From Osedax frankpressi (lineage: Eukaryota > Annelida > Polychaeta > Sabellida > Siboglinidae), in assembly GCA_964035775.1 (NCBI GenBank), contig OZ038312.1, forward strand, positions 39,192,672 through 39,256,671: a stretch of DNA of 64,000 nt. The letters run 5' to 3'. Both the position numbers and the translations under genes were made by a program. The notes under the pieces were generated by a model. That model was not told where the DNA came from, made no database searches, and worked only from the letters and a program-made list of their open reading frames with translations. Shown here piece after piece: positions 1 through 15,000 of this stretch (the stretch's first letter is position 1; each line of letters begins with the position of its first letter).

Positions 1-446
1 ATTCGTTTATTGTCTCATTTAACTAAGATTACCACAATTTTATAATATTAATGTAAACTGTATAAAGTAGATATATACATCTACTTTATTATATAATATA
101 TATAAATACATTATAAAATTATTATTAATGATGATTGATGATTTACTATTTATTACACATATTATTAACGCCGTTATTTTTTCTAATAATCATATAATGG
201 CAAATGCAAGCTTACCGTTGTTATGTTATGCAATATCTATCGATGATACATTTCGTTGCAATTTATCATATATATTATGCAATGCATATACATACATATG
301 TGTATGCATTGTTCAATGTTTTTATATATATAGATTTATATATCCATTTTAACTATAGTTATATATAATAAAAAAGATTTAATTGCATATTATATAATCT
401 GTCATATTATATATTTTATTATTCTAATATAATATATTATTGTTAT

Positions 447-484
<38 letters not shown>

Positions 485-1493
485 AATTTATATATTAGTA
501 AAATTCTAACATTAATATAATTATATAAATATAATGGATTAATTTTGTCAGGATATATGTTATTTCATAGATGATATTTCATAGATGTTATTTCATAGAT
601 GTTATTTCATAGATGTTATTTCATAGATGGTTTATAACTTTACATACATTATTAAGTATTCAGTTTATTATAATTAATATAAAAATAATTAAAATATTTT
701 TCATATATTTATGATTAACAATACTTTTATTTTAATTAACTAACTACTATACGTTTAATTTGTAATTAATAATTTAGTTAACTATTTATAATTATATTAT
801 AATAATTAGTTTGTTTACTATAAAAATAATTTCAGAATATCTAATAATATATTATAATGTTATATATTAAATTATTATTATTTTGATTTATAATAAATTA
901 TAATTACATTGTTTTAATATATATACTGCTTCTATTGTAAATTGGCCATTACGAATATAATAATACCGATATAACACATACACGCGCATACATACGCAAA
1001 CACGTACGAACGAACGCACGCACGCATACACACACACGCACGAACACACACACAAACATAAATATATTTATATCTATATTTATATTTATGTGTGTATATA
1101 ATATTATTATATATATATATCCTTTATTGAACAAGTGAACAATTTATTTATTTATTTTATTGATTTAAGTATTATTAATTATTAATTATTCGGCATATTT
1201 ATAATAATACTGTATTTTAGAATTTACATTAAAAATATCTCTAAAAAAGTGTGAATTTAAATTAAAGGCATGATATATATTTTATTGGAATATATTTTAC
1301 TAAATTAAATATATCTTTAAATACGTTATTTAATATATTCCTGGACAACCTGAATAGAATATTATCTATATGCACAATTAATTAAATAGTATATACTCTA
1401 GCATAGTATTTTATATAATACTAATTTTTTCAGATGTATGTGATCTAATATGTAATTTATAATATTTATACCTATTAGATATATAAGCATTAC

Positions 1494-1537
<44 letters not shown>

Positions 1538-2230
1538 AATATCATTTATGTATATATAATGTCCAATGTTAAATTCTGCAGAGTATGTGGTATTTTAGTT
1601 ATTTTAATTATATAATGATACTATTATCATTATATAATTATAATATATGAATTATATTACGCAATTTCTATATCGACGGTCAATAATAATATATAAATAA
1701 TACATTACAAAACTAAAATTTGGAATTTAAAAATGTATCCTTTATTTATTAAGTATTCAAATCTATAAACATTTAAATTATTAAAAATGGCATTACAACA
1801 GACCTTATGAATATTCTTTGTGGGTAATAAAAGACAAAGGTGTATTATTGAACTATTTATTTACTAATTTTTGAATTTTTTTATTTATAATTATTTTTTG
1901 ATTTTTATGTCAATAATTATGTATTTTAAACATTATTAATATTGTTTACAAAAATAATGTATTATGCAGAGTAAATAAGAAAATAAATGTATTTTAAAAT
2001 AATTTTCAAAAATTATAAACTACTAAATAAAAAAAACATTTCCAAGTGACACGCGTTTTAATTAGTTTATGATAACAGCGAAACAGTTTTTAGTTCTCAA
2101 ATCATAAACAATCAATAGACTTAATAACAATAGGTGATTAGTGCATAGTTATTTCTGAGATACGCTGTTACTTCTCTATTCGATCGTCCAATGTCGCCAC
2201 CTAGTGTTAGATCACGCGATCGTCGTGGCT
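1..2230. other. AT-rich non-coding region
   Basis: No supported gene. The stretch holds (AT)n runs (about 449-481 and 1496-1533), a short 14-bp tandem repeat near 557-628, and a CA/CG-containing simple stretch near 967-1057. The open frames seen here are short, low-complexity and lack any family resemblance. Composition turns GC- and CpG-rich from about 2170, where the FoxQ2 locus begins. Confidence 0.7.
557..628. repeat. 14-bp tandem repeat, about 5 copies
   Basis: The unit ATTTCATAGATGTT is repeated head to tail with one or two substitutions in the first copies. It is a small local minisatellite in AT-rich DNA. Confidence 0.85.
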
Positions 2231-2373
2231 AACATGCGCACGTCACTCAATCACTCGAGACACGCCCACCTAGCGTACTGATTGGTCGACGCTGGTTGAT
2301 ATTACCGGATCTATCCGGACAATTCGGAAACGCTGGCGAATTATTCCGTTCCACAACCCACCGACCGCCGGTC
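2170..2373 (+). promoter_or_regulatory. Probable FoxQ2 promoter/5' leader, CpG-rich
   Basis: Composition changes sharply from AT-rich to CpG-containing DNA just before the FoxQ2 reading frame. An ATTGG (inverted CCAAT) box lies at 2281-2285. An out-of-frame ATG at 2234 opens a 15-codon upstream ORF ending in TGA at 2279-2281, which would act as a uORF if the transcript starts upstream of it. The frame of the main gene is closed by TAA at 2230-2232. No clear TATA box or transcription start could be fixed, so this is positional inference. Confidence 0.45.
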
Positions 2374-3537
<1,164 letters not shown>

Positions 3538-3659
3538 CATAACATCTCTACTCAGTCTCGCCCCGCCCCTCGATACCGTCCCTCGCCCAGCCCCATAGTA
3601 CCGCAGGGTAGTGCTTAACTACAATATGTATTCATGTACCATGTAGATCACGATAATTT

Positions 3660-3665
3660 AATAAA
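3660..3665 (+). terminator. FoxQ2 polyadenylation signal (AATAAA)
   Basis: AATAAA lies 123 bp after the FoxQ2 stop, at the end of a recognisable 3' UTR and immediately before the sequence becomes AT-rich. The same UTR segment recurs near 24619-24670, which helps mark it as a unit. Confidence 0.6.
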
Positions 3666-3732
3666 AAACTATTCAAGTCCATAATTTTTTTTCATTTAAG
3701 TATACTTTTAAATGTATACATTTAAAGTTAAA

Positions 3733-3825
<93 letters not shown>

Positions 3826-4704
3826 CTGAATACATGTATAATGCGCATGTTAAAATTGTATTATACTTTTATTTTATATAAATCATATCATAATATATTA
3901 TAACATAGTATAATTTTTAATTTAATGTTATAAACTATAGTTTACTTTTGCAGTTACAATGATTGAATTTAAGTCACTAGAGTTGTGTAAGATTAATGAT
4001 AATTTAATATAAAACTATAGTATTTTATTTATAATATAATTATTATTATAATATATATATTTTTAATATTAATATTAATATTTATATATCATTAATTTTA
4101 TTCTCGATTATGATTAATTTAATTATTAATTAAATAAAATAATATTATATATAATAAAGTATATATTATAATACTGGTATATAGTGAAAGATTATTGTAT
4201 TTAATATAGATTTGTATTTATTATATATCTAAAATTTCTTAATTTGATATATTTAAATAACTTAATATCTTTATATTTACATGTAACTTGCTATAACAAT
4301 TAAGTTTCTTACTATAACAATATTAATTTATATATAAAAAAATAATTAATTTTCTTAAAATCAGTATATTATTTTAAATTATTAACTATATATTTATATA
4401 TTAAATATATTCTAAAATTATAAGTAGAATATGATGTATTATTAATGATATTATTAATGATAACTTATTAAAAATCTTATTTTAATAATTTTTTAAATAA
4501 TTGTATATATCGATTTTATACAAAATATAATTTTATATCTATAAAATGTATACAGTGTATATATATGACATTACATATTTAACTATAACCTATAGTAAAC
4601 CCATTACAAAATGTAAATAATTTACACATATATGATCTGATAATAATATTCTCATATATAATATCATAACTATATAACTATAGATAGCTTATAATAAATA
4701 TGTA

Positions 4705-4761
<57 letters not shown>

Positions 4762-5474
4762 ATATTATAGTAAATCACGGCACACCTTATAACTTAAGAT
4801 TAATTTGTTATTTGATTAATAGTTATTTTAATAATTTTCAATATATGGAAAATGATATCTGTATATATTCATAAATTTAGGTTTTATTTCTAATTGTTTG
4901 TATTTTAAAAATACTATTTTTATTAAAAAAACATATAAATCAATTAATCACAATTATATTCTTATAATGATTAAAACTACAGTGAATACATCACGTATAT
5001 ACAATATATATTATACATGCATCGTAGTTTGCTATTTACTATATGTGATATTTATAACAAGCGGTAAAAAGTATATTACAGTAGTATAATAGTCTGCATA
5101 TAATATTAATTATAATTTTATATGTCATTTTGTACCATATTATTTATTATATTTTAATTAGGCATTATATATACATGTCTTAAAGGTAATGTAATAAAGA
5201 TAATATCTCAAAGTGTATGTATTAATATATATATTAGTGTGTGAGTGTGTGTGTAAGTGTGGGTGTGTGTGTGAGTGTAATAAAATTATAATATTTTAGC
5301 ATAAATATTATTGAATTTTATTGAATTATACATTGCAGTTTATATAAATTATCTCTAGCGGTAAAAATATACACTTCTTATTTACAAACGCAACTTATAA
5401 TATTGAAGATCTTAGTAGTACCATGTAGACCATAGTACACAAGATTGCCTAAATATTACAGAGTAATTATTAAA

Positions 5475-5526
<52 letters not shown>

Positions 5527-5703
5527 ATATATAATATATATATAATTTATATATAATTTATATATATAATATATATAATATATATACATAATATATATTA
5601 TCTATAAGAATAAAACTATAACAGAATATAAAATATGGTCATAATATTATGTTTTAATTATTATTTTCTTTTTATTTATGCTTAGATATAGTTAATTAAA
5701 CCA
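3666..5703. other. AT-rich intergenic region
   Basis: No supported gene. The stretch contains long (AT)n tracts (3736-3824, about 4710-4754 and 5480-5520, then degenerate AT to 5600) and a GT-rich stretch near 5238-5278. The one small open frame (4898-5089) is AT-driven and has no features of a protein-coding exon. Confidence 0.7.
3736..3824. repeat. (AT)n microsatellite
   Basis: About 89 bp of nearly pure TA dinucleotide with two interruptions. It is the longest AT run in the left part of the window. Confidence 0.95.
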
Positions 5704-6118
<415 letters not shown>

Positions 6119-6260
6119 TATATATGTGTGTATTTACTATATTACCCTAACAACAATTATTTGAAATTAAAATATTTATATTTATACATCAAATATTAAA
6201 CATTCCTATTTACCACTCTGTCAATTTTATAGCAATTTTTAGTATTAATTATAACTTTAT

Positions 6261-7938
6261 GAGGTCATGATTATAACTATTGGAGGTCAATATTGCAGCT
6301 ATTGGAGGTCATTACTGTAGCTATTGGATGTATTTATTGTAGCTATTGGAGGTCAAAATTGCAGTTATTGGTGGTCATTACTGTAGCTATTGGATGTATT
6401 TATTGTAGCTATTGGAGGTCAAAATTGCAGTTATTGGTGGTTATTATTATAGCTATTGGAGGTCATTATTATAGCTATTGGAGGTCAAAATTGCAGTTAT
6501 TGGTGGTTATTATTATAGCTATTGGAGGTCATTATTATAGCTATTGTAGATCATGATTGTAGCTATAGGAGGACATGAATTTAGCTATAGAGGGTCATGA
6601 ATTTAGCTATAAGGGTCATGATTGTAGCTATTGGGAGTCAAAATTGCAGTTATTGAAGGCTATTATTGCATCTATTAGTGGTTATGATTGTAGCTCTTGG
6701 ATGTCAATATTGCAGTTATTGGAGATTATTATTGTAGCTATTTGAGGTCATGATTGTAGCAATTATAGGTCATGATTATAGCTATTAGAAATCATGAATT
6801 TAGCTATAGGGGGTCACGATTGTAGATATTGGATGTCACGATTGTAGTTATAGGAAGTTATAACTATAACTATTAGCGGTCACGATTGTAACTATTGGAT
6901 ATTACGATTTGGAGATCATGATTATAGTTATTGGAGGTAATGATTATAGCTATTAGAGGTCATGATTGTAGCTATTGGAGGTCGTGATTGTAGTTACTGG
7001 AGGTCATGATTGTAGCTATAGGGATCATGACTGTAGCTATTAGAGGTCAAGAATGCAGTTATTGAAGGTTATTATTGTAGCTATTGTAGGTTATGATTGT
7101 AGTTATTTGAGGTCAATATTTCAGTTATTGTAGATTATTATTGTAGCTATTTGAGGTCATGATTGTATTTATTGGAGGTCGTAAATTTAGCTATAGGGGG
7201 TCATGAATTTAGCTATAGGAGTCATGATTGTAGCTATTAGAGGTCAAGATTGCAGTTATTGAAGGTTATTATTACATTGATTAGAGGTTATGATTGTAGC
7301 TCTTGGAGGTCAATATTGCAGTTATTGAAGATTATTATTATAGCTATTGTAGGTCATGATTGTAGCTATTTGAGGTCAATATTGCAGTTATTGGAGTCAT
7401 GATTGTAGCTATTGGAAGTTATGATTGTAGCTATAGAAGGTCCTGAATTTAGCTATAGGGGTCATGATTGTAGCTATTGGGGGTCAATATTGCAGTTATT
7501 GAAGGTTATTATTGTAACTATTGGATGTCGTGATTGTAGCTATTGGAGGTCAATATTGCAGTTATTCGAGGTTATAATTGTAGCTAGTGTAGGTCATGAT
7601 TGTAGCTATTTGAGGTCAATATTGCAGTTATTTGAGGTTATAATTGTAGCTAGTGTAGGTCATGATTGTAGCTATTGGAGATCATGATTGTCATTTTTGG
7701 AGGTGAAGATTGCAGTTAGAGGAGATTTTTATTTTAACTATTTGCGTTCATGATTGTAATTATTGAAGTTCATAATTTTTAGTTATTAGAGGTCGTGATT
7801 ATAGATATTGGATGTTATGATTGTAGCTATTATAGGTCATAATTGTAGCCATAGTAGGTCATGATTGTAACTATTATAGGTCAGGTTTGTAGCTATGCGA
7901 AATCTTAATTGTAGCTAGGTAAGTTCTTGATTGTAGCA
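6261..7938. repeat. Degenerate 22-bp minisatellite, about 76 copies
   Basis: The core is GGTCATGATTGTAGCTA plus about 5 bases (TTGGA). Copies differ by several substitutions. A second unit type containing ATTGCAGTTATTG recurs every three units, giving a 66-bp higher-order period (for example near 6355, 6421 and 6487, and again near 7551 and 7617). Since 22 is not a multiple of three, the open frames through it (6293-6556 and 7412-7687) are repeat by-products. Confidence 0.92.
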
Positions 7939-8338
7939 TGTCTAACAATGACGTGGTATTCTAGTTATCTGAAGTGCGAGGTAAACACTGATATAAAACA
8001 CGCACGTGGACTTAATAGTTGAGAAATAACATTCATTCTACACAGGAATTGTCTAGAATGGATCCACGAAATTTTGCAAAGTTTGCAGCGTTATCGAAAT
8101 GGTCTGATATCGACACACAACTCTAGCACAGTAATGCTATGTCACTATATATATACTTCTTAACCGATATAGATATGCATGTGCGGATAAATGTTACGCA
8201 ACTATATATTTATATATATATATGTATATATATAAGTCTATAATCAATAATTCATCATCAAACCCTAGATATACATATAGTACACAATTTCATTAATATG
8301 ATATCTATACACATGTAATGATGGAATATAATTATATG

Positions 8339-8392
<54 letters not shown>

Positions 8393-10216
8393 TATTGTAC
8401 AATATATACAATATATCTATATTGTATATAGGTTGTATATATTTTGTTATAACTATAGATTTCGATAGATTCGAGTGTATACAATGTAATTAATGGAATG
8501 GGTAAACATTATTATTTTTATTTACATTTATTTTAATTGTAAAGTCTAGTAAAGTTTTAGTGTAAAATGTTAGTGTGTATACACACTTATGACGTCTAAA
8601 CATTATTAATGCTAACGAAAAAATTAATGTTCAATGGAGTCGGCTAGAGTTTGGCAAATTTTGGAACAAACTTGAAAAGCTAATATTGTTATTATTTCGG
8701 TCAAAATCAAAGAATAATAATAATTATATTTGTAAATAAATATTTAATCATTTTAAGTGATATTTATATTGGGATATTTTTTAAGTGTGGGATCATCTCG
8801 TGTTTAATATTGTTTGATAATAAAATATATATCAAATGTAATAATAATATTGTAATATTAGTATCAAAGTAATGTGAATAAATAAATCATAATGTGTTAA
8901 TATTAATTATATAATTATACTCTATAAAATATATAAATATTTGTTATTGCACACCTTTCTCAGCAAGTGATAAAGCATATGATAAGCATCAGCAAAATGT
9001 CCAAAGTAAATGGAATATAATCGATTAAATTCTTAGCGATGATAACATGAATACTTATTTATAAGCTTTGTTAAAATTAAGATGTGACAATATTCCAGAA
9101 TTTAAATATTAGTTGAACGCAAATAACGAGAATATTACTTTCTCCAAAAACGCAAAATGAAATTATTTTGTTAAATGCTAATAAAACACAAATAATAATA
9201 TCGAGTAGCATTTGTTGTTTATATATGGGATGGTGCACAAGATATATCTGGCATCAAACAAGAAATTAGATGTATTTGATTTGTCGATAATCAAATGTTC
9301 TAATGAAATTTTAATAGGTAGGTAATAAATATAAACGGGAATATATATCTAACTTGTGAATATTTTATTTTACAATATGTACATTTTTAAATGTACATAT
9401 ATTCATTTTAAAATTATTCCTTTCAATTACTATATATGTTAGTATATTATTTTCATTATAATATAATGGTTATATCATTACAATATTTTATATATTTTTA
9501 TATATGATTTTATAATATTGAAACTATAACAGGTGTTGTATCATTAATTTTAAATAATTTAAGGATAATAATGTACTATTATAAAATTTAAATAGCCATT
9601 CATATGATGGGACAGCTAATACATATATCATATATTTCGGTGTTAAACATATATTCCAAAGACAACAACCATTAGCTTTCTATGCCCATTATGTAACACA
9701 TCTTAGTAGTCTAGTATCACAAAAGTAGGAACTTCAATTGTAATTAGAGATGAACTAACATTAATTAAAAAAATGGTGTACTCTTTAACAAAGCTAACCA
9801 TTTAGAAATGTATATTCGCAATATCCACCAAATACATGATGATAACTTTAACATTACTGAACAACTTACAGATTAATACATTTTAAAAAAACTATTTAAA
9901 TATAAGAAAGAGCAGATCGAAGGAATATATACTGCTTATATATAATTAAATTATTATATTTAATCAATATATCTGTATATCTACACAATCGTCTGATTTC
10001 AAAGGAATTAAATATCTCCACTGATTCTATATAATAATAAATATAATAATGGCATTCATACAATTATATATATTTTAATATAATATATATTTCATTAAAC
10101 TTTATTTCATATAATATTATTTTAGATAAGAACAAATCCTGAATTAAATAAAGCTGATCTAATTCAGAAGATACATTTATTAAAAAGTTCACTAATCTAC
10201 ATCAATCTATAGACTA

Positions 10217-10219
<3 letters not shown>

Positions 10220-10268
<49 letters not shown>
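10220..10268. repeat. (AT)n microsatellite
   Basis: A pure AT dinucleotide run of about 49 bp. Confidence 0.95.
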
Positions 10269-10270
<2 letters not shown>

Positions 10271-10671
10271 TGTGAGAGAATTATTATCAAATGTAATAAT
10301 GCTATAGAAACTCGTTTGTAATGTTTAACCCTTTGAACTCGGTATATTGAGAGCGCTCATTTAGACGTTAAAAAGCAGACGTTTGAAAATGGTTTAGAAA
10401 TAAAATGAGTAATATTATACTCAATAATGTATTAAATGTGTCATACTAATAACGAGATGTTATGCGAAAATAATGATTGCGATGATAAAATGATGATAGC
10501 GATATTATGAATGAATTTATAATAAAAACATCATAAAGAAAAGCTAGTTAACATTGTCCATATTGTAATATAATAAAATAATATTTTAGAATAATAATCA
10601 TTTTAACATATTTTATATAAATTATATATCTAATTTATTTTTTCCTCGAAATAAACTATAATATATTGTTT

Positions 10672-10672
<1 letters not shown>

Positions 10673-10725
<53 letters not shown>
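10673..10725. repeat. (AT)n microsatellite
   Basis: A pure AT dinucleotide run of about 53 bp. Confidence 0.95.
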
Positions 10726-10730
<5 letters not shown>

Positions 10731-12048
10731 CAATACATGTTAATAAAAAGTTATAAAAAATTAAAAAATATATAGTTATAATAACTTTTTATTATAATAT
10801 CATTATAATATGGAATTATTAATATATTTTTAAACTCCCCAGATTTGTATGGTTCGTGTGGCGTACTTAATCGTAGTAGTACTTAAATAGCACTTAAATA
10901 TAGTTATACTTAAGTCAGCGAGTTTAATTATTATGACAAAAATAACTTATTTTGTAAATATAATTCAAATTTAAGTAATTTACTTTTGAATAATTCAACA
11001 CGAAAAATAAAATATAATTAAGAAAAAATAGATGAACTCTATGATATAGATATGTTACATAAGTTCAAATATTTACTATAGGAAGAGATAATATAACGAA
11101 GATAAAAGATAAGTCAATTTATTCAGTGAGTTATTATTTTCTATAGTTGGCAGGTGCATAATTGTATTATAAATGAATAACAGTATTATTATTAAACACA
11201 TATCTCTGGAGTAGTGTAGCATACATTATATATTATTCCCCAAAGATGTATTTCACATCCAAAATTTGTAACACCAATTATATAATTGTTTATAAAATCT
11301 ATTTCAGTCATATTATACATTGCCATTTACTTCTACTTATAAACAATGAATATTTGATCTATTATAAAATGAATTTTAAGTATATAAATAAATAGATATA
11401 TTTATTTCATATTGCAATGTCTACTTACTATCTAATCTATATAGTGATATAAAACTTTAGATAATTTCTCCTTCAAATTGAATTTCACTATTGTTACATA
11501 ACTCGATATCATGATAGCGGAATTGTAATTCTCTATTTCAGATCCAAACTCTTTCCACTGATTGTAAGACTTAGAAAGTGATATTGAAAATTAGAACCGA
11601 CATTCTAATTTATCTTCTTCATTAATTTGATAAATATGAATGTTTCAATAATATTATTTTACTACTTCTCTAGTAAAGTAATAAATAGTAGCAACGAAAA
11701 TATATCGAAATTTAAAAAATATTTAGTAAAAAAAGAAGAAATTATTGTTTCAAAATCTATTAAGCTTTCACAAAAGTTTATATAAAAATGGTATTGACTA
11801 ATTATACATTACTAATATTAAATATTAATATTAATAATTGCGAAAATTAATACTTTTTTCGGTATGAATTAAATTCAATAATGCATGTTTATAAACAAAA
11901 AGTAAAATCATCATCAAAATGTTATATAACGAATAAAAATAAAATAAGCAATATAAAATATATCACAATACAAATTAATATCTAAAAATATGATCTAATA
12001 ATGTATTACTATTGCAACAGATGTCGAGTATGTATATTTATTGCTAAA

Positions 12049-15000
12049 CTATTGATCCAATAATTGAGTGTTACACTTGAAGACACGCCCTTTCTTGTTA
12101 CCAAGTTGACAAATTAACCAATCAGCATTAATCTTTGAAATAATCTTTAATTTGTCTCCTTTCTTGAAACTGAGATGTATATTATCCACTGACAAGTGTT
12201 CGCACGTTGCTTCTACACTGTGAAACACATTCGCATTCAATCTATGAAATCTGAAATATATTAAATACTACATCACTAACTATTGGTTATGAGTTGTGAT
12301 AACGTCGGGACTTGAATCTCCTGTAATTAGTTTATCAAACATTGAGAAAAGCGACTCGGAGAATGAACTTAATCCTTGTTTTACAAATTGTTTGATATCG
12401 GGTAATGAATTGGCCATTTCTTGCGTAAATGATTCAATTGTTGCGGATCCTCTGTCCGCCGGAGTCGAATGCGACTGGTGCTCGTCGGCTAGGTCGGAAT
12501 CCGAAGAATTCGTCGCGGCGTCTTGCCCGGGAGAGAGATCGGTTTCTGGCATTGCGGTTGCTGGAGGATCGCGACTGGCATGTTCGCGGTTCGGCGCGGT
12601 TTCGTGCATAGGAGAGTGTGGCGAGACGGTCGGCGACGCGACGACAACGGATTGCGAATTAGAAACGGCGGAGAAGGCTGGGATAGAAGATGCTACGGCT
12701 AAAGGCGCGGGATTTGGAGGAGGAGAGATTTCTGAGGCAACGCATCGATCGGATTGCGGCGGAGCGTTGGCAAGGTGAACGGGAGCGGAGTCGTGACTCG
12801 CGCTGGATAAAACGCTGGCGACTCCGTACTCGATGTTGAAGTCGATGAGGGAGAGGGGAGTGGTTGAACGAAGGAGTTCGCGAGTCAGACTGCGTATGGA
12901 CAGGTCCGTGTTGGTTAGTCGCAGGAAAGCCTTGCAATCGTAATGCTTCACGAGTAGCACCTCCTGATTAGTTAATGATTGAAGCCAGAAGGTCAGTAAT
13001 CGGTGGCTGTAGATACATTAACCATTATATAATTACTAATTAATTTAATCTCGTCGACTATATTATATTTTATTTAATAAATTATAAAACAAATTTGTCA
13101 TTAGTAAAGTCAAACATAAATATTAACGATTTTGAATTAGAAAGTAATGAGGACGGTTATAAAGAGTCTTACTTTAATAATGTTATGATAAATGCCTTGA
13201 ACTTTTCTTCAACGGGGCAGTATCGTGAAGAATGCAAGTCATTTAATAACTGATGAACAAGTTTTCCTCTTTTACAATCTGTTAAATTAAATATCGTATA
13301 CAAAATAGGAGTGAGATCCTAGTATAGCAATTATGATGTTGTCATTAAAATATCATTTGACTGGAGTTCATTTCATGTAACATATTTCCAAAATATAAAA
13401 ATTTAACTGAAATCAATGTATATTTATATATTTTATAATTTCATCACACACGAGTGATTTTAGATTGAATATTTTTGAACATCGATAGAATGATTACTTA
13501 ATTTACGCTACAAATTAATCATATTAAGGAGTTTACCTTGCTGGCATGACTCTTCAGTGACAAGCCATACGCTATTGTCCACTACTCCAAACAAGCTATC
13601 TACTCGCTTCCTGATACCATCGACAACCAATAGGTGTAGGCATGGTATGAATTCAGAGAAGATAATATCGGATAATGTGCAGGTAGATGTCTGCATAGTG
13701 ACGTAGGGTAGCATTTATAAGATAGAAGTTTAATTATATAATAATGTAAAGTAAAATACAAAGGAAATACTGAACAAAATTTAATCCAAAAAAACTGTGA
13801 AATTGATTTAATAATAGTTTCAATAAAATTGTAGAAATTAAAAAATAAATTCAATATAATTTGAATATCTTTTATAAGACAACATTATTAAAATTATAAC
13901 ACCCATTACATAATAATGATATTCATAAGATTATAACAAGTGTAATATGATAATGGAAACAAAACAATACTAACAATCTGTTGGTTTTCCAGACACTCTG
14001 CACAAATGTGAACGATTTTCTCAATTGTCGAAAGGAGAGGTTGCAAAAGGGCTATTAATGTATCAACAATGTTATATCGTAGAAATTATACACCAAACTA
14101 AGTGATTTAATGGTTTAATAAAATCCTTTCACTTATTATAAGTATTGGTTATCATTTAAAATTACGCAAGGCAAAAATCAAAATACCAAGATTGTTTGCT
14201 GGGTAGTTTCAAGTATTAAACATTAAATTATATAAATACGAAACTGACCTTTTTTACTGTTGAAATAAAGTTGTTTGGAACATTTGAAGTGCGGAGGTGG
14301 GCTTTTCATGCTAAATGATCTCTCAGAAGCGTAAGAAGAATCGCTACTATATGATTTATGCATAATCTCCTCAATCAAATCTGTAAAATAATTGATAATG
14401 TCAAATATAACAGCAGCATACTTCTATCTTGAATAATAAGTATTTTAATTATAATATATCAATTAAGTAAAAAAGTAATTTGTACACTTCAAGATAGAAG
14501 TGAAATCAATGAAATGACACACACGTTTATTATTCAAATCGGAATGCAATGGATCGTTGACAGGCTTGTTGTTGGAAAGAGAATTCGTCGAGACGGTAGA
14601 GTCGGCGAAAGTTACTTTCTTGTATCGGCGCACGGACATCTGAGATTTACACTCTAAACACTGGCAGAGGCAAGCTGGCACTCTACCCGACCACGCGACC
14701 GTACAGCCAGGAAAACCGTGGTCAACGTGGCTAGGGGAGGCATGGTGGGATGTCGGAGTGTTGCGGTTAAGTTGATATAAGGGGGGTGACGGACTATTGT
14801 GTTGGTTACATGAGAAGGAGGAATTGAGGTGATCATGGGAAATTGGAGAGTGTTTACGGAGATCGTGGGAAGTTGGAGGAGATCTATGTGGCCCATGGTA
14901 GGTTGGAGAGTGTCTCTGTTGGTCCTGGGAAGTAGGGGAGTATCTCTGTTGTTCCTGGGAGGTAAGGGAGTGTCTCTGTTGGTCCTGGGAAGTAGGGGAG

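Larger units (their letters stand above)
7939..12048. other. AT-rich intergenic region
   Basis: No supported gene. A more balanced patch at about 7945-8130 includes a 22-codon ORF (8058-8126) and a CACGTG box near 8002, too short to call. The rest holds (AT)n tracts (about 8345-8390, 10220-10268 and 10673-10725). I see no transposon termini and no recognisable conserved RNA. Confidence 0.65.

Noticed and set aside
128-352. 74-codon plus-strand ORF
   Set aside because: AT-rich chance frame, low complexity at its end, no recognisable domain or splice context.
949-1134. Minus-strand ORF rich in Cys/Val/Arg
   Set aside because: It derives from a CA/CG simple-sequence stretch and AT-rich flanks.
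6293-7687. Two ORFs of 87 and 91 codons in the 22-bp array
   Set aside because: They are repeat translations that shift frame every unit; no family features.
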